Shown here piece after piece: positions 18,249 through 28,418 of a DNA stretch of 64,000 nucleotides (positions are counted from its first letter, which is position 1; every line of letters begins with the position of its first letter). The stretch covers positions 408,762 through 472,761 of the forward strand of contig WJMO01000006.1 of NCBI GenBank assembly GCA_014727915.1, read 5' to 3'. Made by a program: the position numbers and the translations under genes. The stretch is from Candidatus Altarchaeales archaeon. Its GTDB lineage: Archaea > Altiarchaeota > Altiarchaeia > IMC4 > SCGC-AAA252-I15. Below the pieces are notes generated by a model. The model had not been told where the DNA came from and ran no database searches. It saw nothing but the letters and a program-made list of their open reading frames with translations.

Positions 18249-18752
18249 ATGAAGCTGCTATGGTGCATAACAGGAGGAGAATACCATCTGGAAGAGTGTG
18301 TCGAATATATCGAAGGATTAAATGACATTACATTAGTATTCTCCCAGGCAGGGATGGAAGTCACTGCAATGTACGGTCTAATGGAGAGGATAAGGAATCT
18401 GGGCTGTGAGATAGTCCATGAGAAAGACCAGGGCAGTTCAGCGCCAATAATAAGGAGGCTGCGCCAGTACGGGAAAGTGGTTGTAGCCCCTTGCACAGCC
18501 AACACGGCTGCCAAGATAGCGAACGGCATCGCCGACAGCCTGGTTTCCAACATCGTCTCACAGGGCCTTAAGATGGGATTGGAGATAATAGTGTTGCCTA
18601 CAGACTCGGCCGAGGAAGTTAAGGGAAAGGCTGTTGACGGGAGCGAAGTTAGCATAAGGTGCAGGGACATAGACCTGGAGAACGTAGATAAGATCAGAGG
18701 AGAGGTATTGGTAGTGTCAGAGCCAGGACACCTGGGAGAAGCACTGGGCTAG
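18249..18752 (+). CDS. Archaeoflavoprotein/dihydromethanopterin reductase-like flavoprotein
   Basis: A 167-residue flavoprotein-fold (PF02441-like) protein. It starts with a beta strand and LWCITGGEYHLEE, has VVVAPCTANTAAKIANGIADS near residues 79-98 (flavin-phosphate contact region) and a final strand-turn VVSEPGH. Size and motifs match archaeoflavoprotein A and dihydromethanopterin reductase (acceptor) DmrB; the latter would regenerate tetrahydromethanopterin. The two cannot be separated by eye. Start codons of this gene and its divergent neighbour are 38 bases apart. Its last four bases overlap the convergent small membrane gene. Confidence 0.75.
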   Translation: MKLLWCITGGEYHLEECVEYIEGLNDITLVFSQAGMEVTAMYGLMERIRNLGCEIVHEKDQGSSAPIIRRLRQYGKVVVAPCTANTAAKIANGIADSLVSNIVSQGLKMGLEIIVLPTDSAEEVKGKAVDGSEVSIRCRDIDLENVDKIRGEVLVVSEPGHLGEALG

Positions 18753-19021
18753 CGCCTCTTCTTCCAGACGGCAATGCCTGCCAGGGTTACGAATGCTATG
18801 GCAAGGGATGATGTGAGGGTGTTTATGGGCATGCCTAGGTTTTTCGTGAGGAAATAGAGGAGTAACTGAGGAGCCAGGCCGAATATGAGGCTCAGTCCAA
18901 GCCTCTCAGACCATGTTAGGCCGCGCTTCTTTGGGAACAACGCCAGGGTCACAGCCAAGCCTGGAACGAACACAAGCAGCACAAGAAAAGCCGACACCCA
19001 TATTATCTGAAATGCCTCCAT
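18749..19021 (-). CDS. Small membrane protein, DUF1616-like
   Basis: A 90-residue protein starting at ATG 19021 (MEAFQIIW), preferred to a TTG five codons upstream. It has three hydrophobic segments and the pattern PGLAVTLALFPKKRGLTWSERL, which resembles the N-terminal part of DUF1616 membrane proteins. That family is several hundred residues long, so this is a short version or only the membrane core. Located 33 bases downstream of the geranylgeranyl-reductase-like gene on the same strand. Confidence 0.55.
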   Translation of the reverse strand: MEAFQIIWVSAFLVLLVFVPGLAVTLALFPKKRGLTWSERLGLSLIFGLAPQLLLYFLTKNLGMPINTLTSSLAIAFVTLAGIAVWKKRR

Positions 19022-19053
19022 GTATAGAGATAACAACAGCTTAAAATAAAACC

Positions 19054-20139
19054 TTAAATCATGTCCGCCAGGAGGTGGGGCATGTTAAAGAGGGCTTTGA
19101 ACAGGAAACGGGGGTTTTTCATGAGTGCTGACAACGTCTTGGAAGCTAAGTCCATGTCACCCCCGGACTCAAGGGAAGCAGTGCCCTCCCTAGCAGCCCT
19201 GAACATGCGGTCCTTCGTGTCGTCAGACATCCTGCAGAGCATCCTGTGTATCATCAGATGCAACCTCAACTCTCCGCCCAGTTCACGCCTCCAACACGCC
19301 TCATAGTCGGGTCTGCACGAGTAGGCCGCTGAAATACCGCCAAAAACCACACCACCGCCCGTGGAGGCCTTTACTTGGCCTGCAGCATCCCCGACCGTTA
19401 CGATGTTGTCATACTGTGTTCGCAGGGAAGGTTCGTGGATGGGTATTATGCCAAAAGACTCTGAATGCCTACTGTCAGACCGCACCCTACCAGCCGACTT
19501 CAGGCGTTTCACGAAATCATCCAGGTAAGGCCGTGGATTGGACTTCACGCACAAACCCACCCTGGCGACATCCCCCGCAGGTATCACCCATGCGAAGAAG
19601 TCAGGAACTGTGAAGTGGAGCTCCACAAAGTCAGGGTCGCAGTCCACCTTCATCTCATACTGCCCTCCGATGAGGAAGTCACGGGGCATTTCAACGCCGC
19701 GCTGTCGGTGCAGGGTGTAGTCAGTGCCTGTCGCCAGCACTATCCGGTCGGCCTTCAACTCTCCTCCAAACCTCAGGTTCACACCACCGTTCAAAGAAGA
19801 CACCCAGTCCTCAACATAGGTGGCACCGGCTTTCAGCGCCTTGTCCTGCAATCGCATGTCAAACCCGGGCCTGTCCAAGGCGTAGGCTTTGGTTCGTCGC
19901 CCGTCTATCTCAACCTCGACTTTGCCTGGAGAGTACATGCGTGCGCCCCGGACCTTGTTCAGAACCGTATCCCCCGGGCTGGCATCAATCCTCTCCAAAC
20001 CTGATTTGCTTATCAGCCCAGCGCACTGCATCCGCCTTATGCCTGTGCCCACCAACGCGACCTCATTGGCCGAGCAACCACGCTCGGCTGCTATGCAACC
20101 CGCGGGTCCGTTGCCCACCACAGCAACATCGTATCTCAT
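19054..20139 (-). CDS. Geranylgeranyl reductase family flavoprotein
   Basis: A 361-residue FAD-dependent oxidoreductase. The Rossmann motif VVGNGPAGCIAAER is at residues 6-19, and the second FAD motif VGDAAGQVKASTGGGVVFG near residue 250 is typical of geranylgeranyl reductases. The family saturates the isoprenoid chains of archaeal ether lipids or of quinones and chlorophyll precursors. An oxidoreductase with another isoprenoid substrate is possible. Its start overlaps the stop of the coiled-coil HTH gene by four bases, in an operon after purA. Confidence 0.85.
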   Translation of the reverse strand: MRYDVAVVGNGPAGCIAAERGCSANEVALVGTGIRRMQCAGLISKSGLERIDASPGDTVLNKVRGARMYSPGKVEVEIDGRRTKAYALDRPGFDMRLQDKALKAGATYVEDWVSSLNGGVNLRFGGELKADRIVLATGTDYTLHRQRGVEMPRDFLIGGQYEMKVDCDPDFVELHFTVPDFFAWVIPAGDVARVGLCVKSNPRPYLDDFVKRLKSAGRVRSDSRHSESFGIIPIHEPSLRTQYDNIVTVGDAAGQVKASTGGGVVFGGISAAYSCRPDYEACWRRELGGELRLHLMIHRMLCRMSDDTKDRMFRAAREGTASLESGGDMDLASKTLSALMKNPRFLFKALFNMPHLLADMI

Positions 20140-20768
20140 CTTTTCTTAAGCAGCTTGTCGGAGGCGACCAACGTCTTCTCCCTTGCGCCCTCAACCCTCA
20201 CATAGCCCTTTTTCTCAAGGCCTTCAGCCCATTTTACTATTGTCTCCTGGCTGACATCCAATAGCAGGGAGGCATCATACAATTTTATCCGCCCCATTCG
20301 CTGGATCAGCTGTATGAAATCCTTCACATTGTTCCGGGGCTTATCCCTCTTCGGGGGGTGGGACTCTGATATCGTCGACTCCAACAGGCTGTCAAGCTCG
20401 TCGTCGGAGGGGAGCCCACCGACCCCGAACCTCTGGCCTCCCAATCCCCCCTCCAACGAAGCGGACTCCTCCTTGAATTCCCTGAAATCTCTCTCTCGCT
20501 TCTTCAGCTTACGCTCCAACGCCTTGGCCTTGGCTTCAGCCGACTCGATCTTCCTCTCCTTTTCGCTGAGCTTCTTCTGCAATTCGGTTATCTGCTGCCT
20601 GCACTTCAACAGGTGGAATGTGAGAGACTCCATCTGCTGGGCTTGGACGGTCATGGCCAGCTGCTCGGGGGTGAGCCTGTCGATTGCGGACTGATGCCAT
20701 GCTGAAAGCTCCTCCTCCAGCTTGATACGCCTGATCCTCTCCTCTTCAAGCTCCTTACTCGCGTCCAT
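20136..20768 (-). CDS. Coiled-coil protein with C-terminal winged helix
   Basis: A 210-residue protein started at ATG 20768, which overlaps the end of purA by 14 bases. Residues 1-110 are a long heptad-rich coiled coil (ELEEERIRRIKLEEEL, then repeated KLSEKERKIESAEAKAKALE). A glycine-rich linker follows, then a winged-helix-like domain: RMGRIKLYDASLLLDVSQE and GLEKKGYVRVEG. It looks like a DNA-binding dimer or a structural adaptor. Coupled to the downstream lipid reductase by a 4-base overlap. No family name recognised. Confidence 0.65.
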   Translation of the reverse strand: MDASKELEEERIRRIKLEEELSAWHQSAIDRLTPEQLAMTVQAQQMESLTFHLLKCRQQITELQKKLSEKERKIESAEAKAKALERKLKKRERDFREFKEESASLEGGLGGQRFGVGGLPSDDELDSLLESTISESHPPKRDKPRNNVKDFIQLIQRMGRIKLYDASLLLDVSQETIVKWAEGLEKKGYVRVEGAREKTLVASDKLLKKR

Positions 20769-21834
20769 CCCTAAAGTCAACCACGTCAAAGACATCAGGT
20801 CCCGTTGAAATCAATGTTGCCTTGACTCCAAGCTTCTCCTCGATGCCCCCAACATGGGATATCGCATCCTCGGAGAGCCTGTCATAATCCTTAACACCAG
20901 AGCACTCGGGGAACAGCTTGTCCAAGCATGTGATGCATATCTGCGTTGCGCCATTTACCCGGGAACTGTAGCGTGCCAGGTCATAGTCGAAGGAGCCTAT
21001 CTTCCTGGGCCTGCCGGTCACGGTCCCCACCTCCCCAAGGTGCTTGGCGAGCATCTCGTTGGTTGTGCCCTCATGACCCTCTGCTTTCGCACGCTCCAAC
21101 AACGCAGTCCACATGCTGCTCTTCTCCACCTCCTCGTCCGTGAGGTAGTGTATGTACGGGTCCTCGCCGACCCGGCTCATATACGCCTTGAATATAACGT
21201 AGACGTCGTTGACACGGGTTGGGCCAACGCCCATGTCCGCCGCCGCCGTTGAGGCGGAGGTGTCCTTGCTCGTAACATAAGGGTAGTTCCCGTAGTATAG
21301 GCTGAGCCCGAAGCCCTGGCTCGCCTCTATGAGCACGTCCTCTCCGCCGTCTATGGCATCGTTAATCAACTGCGGCACGTCAGCAATGTAGCCTTCCAGT
21401 TCCTTGAAGTCCTTCGCCTGCCTGGCTACCCTGTTGACCCGGGCCGCGTTCGCGGGACCGCAGCCGGACCCGGTGGTGCCTATCTTCTTGCTGTTCGCTG
21501 AATGGTCCGCGTCCTTGTGCTCCTGCTCGATGACAGCGCACCGCCTGTCCACCTTTATCCTGTCCCCCACGCCGGTCATCTCAACCTCCTCAAGGAAACG
21601 CTGTATGTCGACTAGTACTCCAGCACCTATCAGGAGGTGTGAGTTTGGGTTGACGAAACCGCAGGTTATCATCCTCAGCCCGTATTTCTTCCCGTCCTTG
21701 TATACCGTGTGGCCTGCGTTAGGGCCGACCCCAGCCCTTCCTATGTATGCTGGCTTGTCTTTCAAAGCCAGGTACGAAACCATCTTACCCTTTCCCTCGT
21801 CTCCGTAATGCCCGCCAACGACAACTGATACCAT
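20755..21834 (-). CDS. purA: Adenylosuccinate synthetase
   Basis: Converts IMP, aspartate and GTP to adenylosuccinate in AMP synthesis. The 359-residue length is that of the shorter archaeal form. The P-loop GGHYGDEGKGK lies at residues 7-17, GPNAGHTV follows at 37-44, and the substrate segment KKIGTTGSGCGPANA is near residue 116. It is divergent from the translin gene and heads an operon with the coiled-coil and lipid-reductase genes. Confidence 0.95.
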   Translation of the reverse strand: MVSVVVGGHYGDEGKGKMVSYLALKDKPAYIGRAGVGPNAGHTVYKDGKKYGLRMITCGFVNPNSHLLIGAGVLVDIQRFLEEVEMTGVGDRIKVDRRCAVIEQEHKDADHSANSKKIGTTGSGCGPANAARVNRVARQAKDFKELEGYIADVPQLINDAIDGGEDVLIEASQGFGLSLYYGNYPYVTSKDTSASTAAADMGVGPTRVNDVYVIFKAYMSRVGEDPYIHYLTDEEVEKSSMWTALLERAKAEGHEGTTNEMLAKHLGEVGTVTGRPRKIGSFDYDLARYSSRVNGATQICITCLDKLFPECSGVKDYDRLSEDAISHVGGIEEKLGVKATLISTGPDVFDVVDFRDGRE

Positions 21835-21944
21835 GTTATTTCACCTAATCTCAAAGACAAGTTATACTAAGTGAAACGGTATATTAATGCTTGAAAACAA
21901 GCCGGGCAACGTATTTAACATGCGCATGACATGAATAAGGGAAG

Positions 21945-22523
21945 ATGATAGACGAGAAGGAGCTGGAGTCCATAAGAGACGACCTCAGCAGGCTGTCAAA
22001 CGACAAGATAGAGCAGACCAAGGCCAGCCGAGACGTTGTTAAGAAGAGCAAGGAGCTCATCTACAGCATCCACCGGGGTGACATGGAGACTGCAAAGGAC
22101 AAGGCCGCAGAGATAGAAGAGATGCGTAAAAAACTGGATGAGATGGCGAAGACAGAGAAGCTCCGGGGACAGCACAGCTACAGCATCGCAGTCCAAGAGT
22201 ACGTGGAAGCGGTCACATACCATGAGGTCATGACCAGCAAGCGGCTGCCCACCAGAAAGCAGTTGAACGCGGACACGGAGCTCTACCTGATGGGATTGTC
22301 AGACCTCACCGGGGAACTCGTACGAAAGGCCGTTGACGACATGGTAAAAGAGAACTACGACCGCGCAACATGGCTGCGGGACGTGGTCTCGGAAATATAC
22401 GGGGCGATACTCTCCCTCGACTTCGAAGGAGGGGAAGCCCGGCGTAAAAGCGACCAGATCAAATGGAACCTCAACAAACTCGAAGACCTAGTATACGACG
22501 CCAAAATCAGGGGGAAAATCTGA
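21945..22523 (+). CDS. Translin-family RNA/ssDNA-binding protein
   Basis: A 192-residue all-helical protein. Conserved translin/TRAX stretches include the basic helix near residues 70-90 (RGQHSYSIAVQEYVEAV), LMGLSDLTGELVRKAV near residue 124, and the C-terminal RRKSDQIKWNLNKLEDLVYD. Archaeal members form octameric or hexameric shells that bind RNA, sometimes with ribonuclease activity; the catalytic acidic residues cannot be assigned with confidence here. Monocistronic, divergent from purA with a 110-base spacer. Confidence 0.88.
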   Translation: MIDEKELESIRDDLSRLSNDKIEQTKASRDVVKKSKELIYSIHRGDMETAKDKAAEIEEMRKKLDEMAKTEKLRGQHSYSIAVQEYVEAVTYHEVMTSKRLPTRKQLNADTELYLMGLSDLTGELVRKAVDDMVKENYDRATWLRDVVSEIYGAILSLDFEGGEARRKSDQIKWNLNKLEDLVYDAKIRGKI

Positions 22524-22531
22524 ACCGTTCG

Positions 22532-23770
22532 CTAATGCGGTTTCAGCCTGTTCTTGGGTTGGCCACCGCCATCGGGTTTTAGTTCCATCCGGGTTGTAGG
22601 AGGCCCGGCAGCAAGCAGTTCATCGACTGTAGCTACCAAATCTGTTTTTCCGTCAGCACGCCACGACCCGCCAGCAGATTCGAGCGCCTGCCTCATACCC
22701 TGCGGGTCCTTTTTCAACTGGCCGCGTATCACCTGTCCAGCAAGTTCCCTGTTCTCCCCGCTCTCGTCGTTGAGGGTGAACGCCAGCTGCTCCTGCATCT
22801 CCGTTGGAAAACGCTGGCGCCCACATATCCTGGAAAGACGTTCCAGGCTGGATTTCCTCATGAAATCATCCTGATGGGATAAGTCAGCTCCAAAATCCTG
22901 GATGGCCTCAACCGGCAGTTCCTGCTTGTCGCTCAGGTTTATCAAAGCCCGTGAGGAGGCATTACTTGAATGTCTCGTCCCCTCCTGGGATATAAGGTGA
23001 AGCCTTCGGACTACATCCTCCGGGAAAGCCTGTATCTCGGCAGCGTCAGCCAACGCCTCCCCAGCCAGCCTGTTAACCTCCACATCAGGGTCGCCCCTCA
23101 TGGGAATGCCGTTTGAAAGCCCTCCCTGGCATACGCCCCCCTCACCAGTTGAACAGCCCATGAGGCTTGCAACATGCCTAAGATAAGGTTCCGGGAGCTC
23201 CCGCTTGCCAGCCATGTACATGAAAAACGCCACCCCGTACCTGCGGAACCAATAGTCCTTATCCCTCAACAGCTCCACCATGGGACGCAGGACCGTGTCC
23301 TCGGGGAAGTCCCGGGCGTAAACATCCCTCAACTGCACACCCCTGCCGGCAGCCACCTGGTGTATGCCCCGGTAGTCGAGGAATAGCGTGTCATCTCTCC
23401 CGCATTGAGCCCTCAGATCAGAGTTAACATCCTCTACGGAAATTCCGCCTTCTTCTGCTATTCTATCAATCATGCCTTTCTTGCCGTTTCCACGGCCTGC
23501 ATTATGGGTCGCGTTAAGGGCATGCTCTCTAACCTGCGTCAGTTTCCCGCGATCGCTGTAAGGAATCTCGGCAAGAATTTCTCCGGGTGGAATATGGGTG
23601 GGGGGGTATTCATCGACTGGTGTCGCGTCAAAACGCAAGGCAATCAAACCCTGCAAAACAGGCAGGGGCAACCTAGCCTGTTCAGCGTGTTTTTCCGCAT
23701 CCCTGCATGCCGCCACGCGCACATAAGGATCAGATGACCTAAGCCCCTCTAGGACCGAAGCCTCGTCCAT
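22532..23770 (-). CDS. HEAT-repeat-like alpha-solenoid protein
   Basis: A 412-residue protein, mostly helical, with the repeat pattern of HEAT motifs: SSDPYVRVAACRDAEKHAE at the start, RDKDYWFRRYGVAFFMYMAG near residue 190, GDPDVEVNRLAGEALADAA near residue 250, and LSHQDDFMRKSSLERLSRI near residue 320. A less regular insert (70-150) contains a Cys (AQCGRDDTLFLD). The C-terminus is a Pro/Gly-rich tail. No signal peptide. Probably a scaffold; I cannot name the partner. Upstream it is divergent from purS. Confidence 0.6.
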   Translation of the reverse strand: MDEASVLEGLRSSDPYVRVAACRDAEKHAEQARLPLPVLQGLIALRFDATPVDEYPPTHIPPGEILAEIPYSDRGKLTQVREHALNATHNAGRGNGKKGMIDRIAEEGGISVEDVNSDLRAQCGRDDTLFLDYRGIHQVAAGRGVQLRDVYARDFPEDTVLRPMVELLRDKDYWFRRYGVAFFMYMAGKRELPEPYLRHVASLMGCSTGEGGVCQGGLSNGIPMRGDPDVEVNRLAGEALADAAEIQAFPEDVVRRLHLISQEGTRHSSNASSRALINLSDKQELPVEAIQDFGADLSHQDDFMRKSSLERLSRICGRQRFPTEMQEQLAFTLNDESGENRELAGQVIRGQLKKDPQGMRQALESAGGSWRADGKTDLVATVDELLAAGPPTTRMELKPDGGGQPKNRLKPH

Positions 23771-23874
23771 GTCATTTAAGAAATAGGCAAGGTTTTATAA
23801 TATGTTGAAAAATGAGGCCTTGGCAGGTGATTTAATACCTCTTTTTCTATATGATAAACCTTGAGGTTTAGGCG

Positions 23875-24117
23875 ATGGACTACACGGTTGAAGTGAGGGT
23901 TGAACTGAAGCACGGGGTGTTGGACGCTGAAGGAGAGACCGTGCAGAAGAGCCTTGGACTCCTGGGCTTCAATGTGGACAAGGTCGAGACGGTGAAGGTC
24001 TACAAGGTGATGTTGAAGGCTGACAGCGAGGAGAAGGCGTTGAAGACGATGAAGCAGGCCTGTGAAAAGCTCCTGGCCAACCCTGTGATACAGGATTACA
24101 GCGTCAAGGTGGTATGA
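23875..24117 (+). CDS. purS: Phosphoribosylformylglycinamidine synthase subunit PurS
   Basis: An 80-residue bridging subunit of FGAM synthase. The fold pattern (VEVRVELKHGVLDAEGETV at the start, ending LLANPVIQDYSVKVV) and the place directly before purL are diagnostic. The stop codon TGA is followed immediately by the purL TTG start, giving tight translational coupling. Confidence 0.95.
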   Translation: MDYTVEVRVELKHGVLDAEGETVQKSLGLLGFNVDKVETVKVYKVMLKADSEEKALKTMKQACEKLLANPVIQDYSVKVV

Positions 24118-26427
24118 TTGTACAAGAAGCTCACAGACGACGTTTATGAAGTTGAGATACTGGAGGCGTCAAAGGAGGAGCTGGAGACCATAAGCAGGGA
24201 GCGGAACATCGGATTGTCCGACGACGAGATGGTGATGGTCCAAACCCACTTCAAAAAAGAGGGCCGGAACCCCACGGACATAGAGTTGGAGGCCATCGCC
24301 CAGAGCTGGAGCGAACACTGCTGCTACAAGAGCAGCAAACCCATACTCAAGGAGACCGTGTTCAACATCGAGGCACCCCAGAACATCTGCGTCATAAGCG
24401 AGGACGCGGGCGTCGTAGACTTCGACGAAGACCACGCCTACGTGGTAGCATTGGAATCACATAATCACCCGTCCGCCTTGGATCCCTACGGCGGCGCAGC
24501 CACGGGAGTCGGCGGCATATTGAGGGATGTCGTCTGCATGGGCGCCCAGCCCATCGCGTTGATAGACCCATTGTTCTTCGGGCCGCTCGACTACGACGAT
24601 AAGAAGCTGCCAGCGGGGACGAAACACCCCAAGTACCTCTTCCACGGCGTCGTGTCAGGCATCGCAGACTACGGGAACCGCGTGGGCATACCTACGGTCG
24701 CAGGCATGGTATGCTTCGACGAGAGCTACGTAAGCAATTGCCTGGTGAACGTCGGGTGCATCGGCATAGTGCCGAAGGACGAGATAATACACAGCTACGC
24801 CGGAGGCGCGGGCGACAAGCTCATACTGGCAGGTGGGAAGACAGGGAGGGACGGCATACACGGGGTAACATTCGCAAGCGCGGAACTGGACGAGAGCAGC
24901 GAATCAGAGTCACGCCCTGCAGTACAGCTGGGATATGCGATCATGAAGGAGCCGCTGATGCACGCCTGCCTAGAAGCCAACCGGAAGAAACTGCTGACTG
25001 GTATGAAGGACTTCGGCGGCGGCGGACTGAGCTGCGTGTCGGCGGAGATGGCCCACGCAGCCGGATTGGGAGCCACCATAGACCTGGACAGGATAGCATT
25101 GAAGGAGCCGGGCGTGAAGCCATGGGAGATATGGGTGTCGGAAAGCCAGGAGAGGATGATGGTCTCGGTCAAACCGGAGGACGTGGACAAGGTATTGGAG
25201 ATATTCGACTTCTGGGACGTCCCAGCCGCGGTGGTCGGGGAAGTAGACGAATCAACGAGGATCAAAGCCACCCACGGGGGGGTTAAGGTGTTGGACATGG
25301 ACCTGGAATTCCTGATAAAAGGCGTTTGCTACACCCGCCCCTATAAGAAGGCTCCCGCCTGCATAGACGAAACAGATTTCAAGATGCCCGACCTGGAGAA
25401 GGCATGCCTGGACCTGCTGAACCTGGAGAACGTCGGCAGCAGGGAATCGGTTATCAGGAGGTACGACCATGAGGTCCGCGCCAACACCATATTGAAGCCC
25501 ATGCAGGGCATCGTGAACAGGCAAACCCACGGGGACGCGGCGGTCATTAAGCCGTTGGACGAATCATACCGGGGACTGTCCATAACATCGGACGTGAACC
25601 CCTTCCTATGCAGGGCAGACCCCTACTGGGGCTCCGCGTCGGCGGTTGAGGAGGCGATAAGGAACCTTGTGGCAGTCAACAGCGCGCCCCATTCCATGGC
25701 CGACTGCCTCAACTTCGGGAACCCGGAGAAGGAAGACCGGCTTGGGGAGTTCGCGGCCGCGGCCGAAGGCCTCTACTTCGTAGCGAATGCCTTCGGGATA
25801 CCGTTCGTGTCGGGGAACGTCAGCCTATACAACGAAGGACCCACCGGACCCATCGCACCCACCCCAACCCTATTGGGCGTCGGGATAGTCGAGGACGTGC
25901 GGAAATGCGTCACCTCCGACTTGAAAGGGTCGGGCAACAACATATACCTGGTTGGGGAGACCAGAAAGGAGATGAGGGGGTCACAGTATTACAGGATGAT
26001 GGGTTTGGACGGCGGGTGCGTGCCAACAGTGGAGCCAGAGAAGACCAAAGAGAAGGTGAATGGGTTGTTGAAGGCCATGGAGAAGGAGCTGGTGAAGAGC
26101 TGCCACGATCCCTCGGAGGGCGGGTTGTTCATCGCGCTCGCAGAGATGTGCCTCGGAGGAGAAATGGGAGTAGAAGCCGACATCACACCCTTAGGAGAGC
26201 TGAGATCAGACTTCAAGCTGTTCAGCGAATCCAACGGGCGGTGGCTGGTGGAAGTCGCGGACGAGGACAGGAAGGAGTTCGAGAAGACCGTTGAGTGTGT
26301 GAAGATAGGAACCACAAAAGATGATAAAAAAATCAAAATAATTGATAGAAAAGTTGAAATAGTTTTGAATTTGGATGATGTGAGGGGCGTTTGGTCGTCT
26401 GCAATTGAGCGGGAGGTGCCGGAATGA
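24118..26427 (+). CDS. purL: Phosphoribosylformylglycinamidine synthase subunit PurL
   Basis: A 769-residue ATP-dependent synthetase subunit that makes FGAM with PurS and PurQ. The start is a TTG directly abutting the purS stop. Landmarks include [12 protein letters not shown] near residue 62, [21 protein letters not shown] near residue 113, and [10 protein letters not shown] near residue 296, with the second half repeating the fold ([14 protein letters not shown] near 533, [10 protein letters not shown] near 661). Small-type PurL length. Its end overlaps purQ by four bases. Confidence 0.97.
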   Translation: MYKKLTDDVYEVEILEASKEELETISRERNIGLSDDEMVMVQTHFKKEGRNPTDIELEAIAQSWSEHCCYKSSKPILKETVFNIEAPQNICVISEDAGVVDFDEDHAYVVALESHNHPSALDPYGGAATGVGGILRDVVCMGAQPIALIDPLFFGPLDYDDKKLPAGTKHPKYLFHGVVSGIADYGNRVGIPTVAGMVCFDESYVSNCLVNVGCIGIVPKDEIIHSYAGGAGDKLILAGGKTGRDGIHGVTFASAELDESSESESRPAVQLGYAIMKEPLMHACLEANRKKLLTGMKDFGGGGLSCVSAEMAHAAGLGATIDLDRIALKEPGVKPWEIWVSESQERMMVSVKPEDVDKVLEIFDFWDVPAAVVGEVDESTRIKATHGGVKVLDMDLEFLIKGVCYTRPYKKAPACIDETDFKMPDLEKACLDLLNLENVGSRESVIRRYDHEVRANTILKPMQGIVNRQTHGDAAVIKPLDESYRGLSITSDVNPFLCRADPYWGSASAVEEAIRNLVAVNSAPHSMADCLNFGNPEKEDRLGEFAAAAEGLYFVANAFGIPFVSGNVSLYNEGPTGPIAPTPTLLGVGIVEDVRKCVTSDLKGSGNNIYLVGETRKEMRGSQYYRMMGLDGGCVPTVEPEKTKEKVNGLLKAMEKELVKSCHDPSEGGLFIALAEMCLGGEMGVEADITPLGELRSDFKLFSESNGRWLVEVADEDRKEFEKTVECVKIGTTKDDKKIKIIDRKVEIVLNLDDVRGVWSSAIEREVPE

Positions 26428-27224
26428 AAGCGGCCATCCTGGTGATAGAGGGGACCAACTGCGAGGACGAAGGCAGCAAAGCATTCGAGAAGGTCGGCTT
26501 CGAAACCGAGAAGGTCCACCTGAAGCAGCTGACAAAAGACTGCAGTAGAGAGAGGCATAGGACTCTTTCCGACTATGACGTCCTGTTCATCCCCGGAGGC
26601 TGGAGCGCCGGCGACTACATACGGGCGGGAGCCATATTCGGAGCGAGGATGAAGAGCACGCTCGGAGACGAACTACAGGAGTTCATCGACGATGAAAAAA
26701 TCATAGTCGGCGTCTGCAATGGGTTCCAGGTCCTGGTAGAGTCGGGGATCCTGCCGGGCGTCAACGGCATCAGCGAAAAGGCGGAGGGAGTTCTAACCAT
26801 AAACGCGAACGGCAGGTTCCAGTGCAGGCCGACATACCTAAAACATGAGAACGCGTGCAGGATAACAGAAGGCATCGGCGTGGGCGAAATAATGCAGGTG
26901 CCCGTCGCACATGCAGAGGGCAGGCTCACATTCGGTGATAGGGACGATGAGATGCTCGGAATGCTAGAGAAGAACGGACAGATAGTTTTCACCTACTGCC
27001 GCCCGGACGGAAGGCCGGCTGAGGGGATAGTCCCCTGGAACCCCAACGGGTCGCTGGCGGACATCGCAGGCATATGCAACCCAAAGGGGAACGTGCTTGG
27101 CATGATGCCCCACCCAGAGAGGGTGATGGAATCCATACAGCAGGCCGAGTGGACAAGAAGATGCTACGTTGGCGGGGACGGGCTCAAACTATTCAAGAGC
27201 ATAGCAGACAATCTGAAACCCTAG
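26424..27224 (+). CDS. purQ: FGAM synthase glutamine amidotransferase subunit PurQ
   Basis: A 266-residue class I glutaminase that supplies ammonia to PurL. The nucleophilic cysteine is in [10 protein letters not shown] (about residue 92) and the His-Glu pair is in MMPHPERV near residue 235. The N-terminal strand ends in EGTNCEDE, typical of PurQ. It overlaps purL by ATGA and its 3' end overlaps the convergent envelope gene by four bases. Confidence 0.96.
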   Translation: MKAAILVIEGTNCEDEGSKAFEKVGFETEKVHLKQLTKDCSRERHRTLSDYDVLFIPGGWSAGDYIRAGAIFGARMKSTLGDELQEFIDDEKIIVGVCNGFQVLVESGILPGVNGISEKAEGVLTINANGRFQCRPTYLKHENACRITEGIGVGEIMQVPVAHAEGRLTFGDRDDEMLGMLEKNGQIVFTYCRPDGRPAEGIVPWNPNGSLADIAGICNPKGNVLGMMPHPERVMESIQQAEWTRRCYVGGDGLKLFKSIADNLKP

Positions 27225-28417
27225 TTCGCAAGCAGGATCATAGTCTTGTTAAGCCACTTGCCCATGCCTTCAGACTCATAGGAGACCATTACGTCGAACT
27301 CGTAGGCAACACCGGGGAAGACCTCGTCCGCCAGGTCGAAATCGAACTCTTCGAGGGAGTAGGGTTCCATTCTCGAGTCAGCGACCTGAGTGTGAGACCT
27401 GCCATCTATGAAAACCTTAACGTCCTTGACCAAAACATCCTTGTCCGCGTTTGAGACTGCCAGGGTAAGGCTGCCATCCTGCATCTTGGAGGACATCCAG
27501 GAGACCAGAAGATCAGATTCCGAATATGAGAAGTCGAGGTAGTATGAGTCCTCGGAGGTTGCAAGCGAGAGCGTATGGTCACCCTCAGGTATGTGGCCGT
27601 CGACTATTATGAAGGGGTATATCACGTATTTTCCCTTTACAGAGCCGTCCACTGCTATCCTGCTGCCCCAAAGCTTATTCTCGGGTATGTTATACAGCAA
27701 GAGAAACGTCTTGTTGTACTGGGGGTAATATGCAAGGTACAGTATCCCCTCCCAAGGGCTCTCACCGTCCAAGACACTCTCTACAAAAGATGTGCGGGCC
27801 AGGAAGACAGAGTAGGTCTTCGCTATATCGGCAACGAGCATGTGATGCTCCAAGTTGTTGTATTCGCTGCACTTGTCCTCGAAGAGGTACAGGGAGTTGC
27901 CCCCTGCCATGTCAGTCAAGGTTATCCAGTTCAGCGAGCTCAGCAGCAGGCTCTTACCCCGCATGCCAGCCCACCGGGTCTTGAAGAGGTGAGTGGTCTC
28001 GGGGAATGGTGATTTCTCGACCGGGAAGAACTGCGAGGCCACTGCGGCAGGCCTGTACCTGTGCCATATCCTGAGGTACTCGCTCCTGGAGAGGTTCCTG
28101 CCATCACATGCGGAGAATACGCCCGTATCCCATAGGTTTATGCCCATCTTGACCGAGTCGGTGTTCCACCAACCCACGAGAGTCAGCTTGTAAAGCCCGG
28201 CGTAGGGGTCGGCAGCCCTGGGCCTGTTGGCATAGTAGGCTTTGTAGGTTCCCGATATCAGGTAATCGTATATGGGGTCCCTGAACTTCATGGTCCCCTT
28301 GGAGACCATCTGGTCTAGGTTGCCCTCGCCTAGGAGGGGGCTCGACTCCACATAGTAGAGTTCGCCCAATGTCAGCAGTAAGCTGAAGGCGAACACTGAT
28401 AAGAGTATCTTTTTCAT
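27221..28417 (-). CDS. Secreted protein of unknown function in the PCNA operon
   Basis: A 398-residue product, started at ATG 28417 so that it opens MKKILLSVFAFSLLLTLGELYYVESSP, an uncleaved or poorly defined signal anchor. The rest is extracytoplasmic and Tyr/Ser-rich, with strand patterns in the C-terminal third (SLTLAVSNADKDVLVKDVKV). No enzymatic motif is recognised. It lies one base after the stop of the Yip1-like membrane gene, so they are cotranscribed and possibly functionally linked. Confidence 0.55.
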   Translation of the reverse strand: MKKILLSVFAFSLLLTLGELYYVESSPLLGEGNLDQMVSKGTMKFRDPIYDYLISGTYKAYYANRPRAADPYAGLYKLTLVGWWNTDSVKMGINLWDTGVFSACDGRNLSRSEYLRIWHRYRPAAVASQFFPVEKSPFPETTHLFKTRWAGMRGKSLLLSSLNWITLTDMAGGNSLYLFEDKCSEYNNLEHHMLVADIAKTYSVFLARTSFVESVLDGESPWEGILYLAYYPQYNKTFLLLYNIPENKLWGSRIAVDGSVKGKYVIYPFIIVDGHIPEGDHTLSLATSEDSYYLDFSYSESDLLVSWMSSKMQDGSLTLAVSNADKDVLVKDVKVFIDGRSHTQVADSRMEPYSLEEFDFDLADEVFPGVAYEFDVMVSYESEGMGKWLNKTMILLAN

Positions 28418-28418
28418 A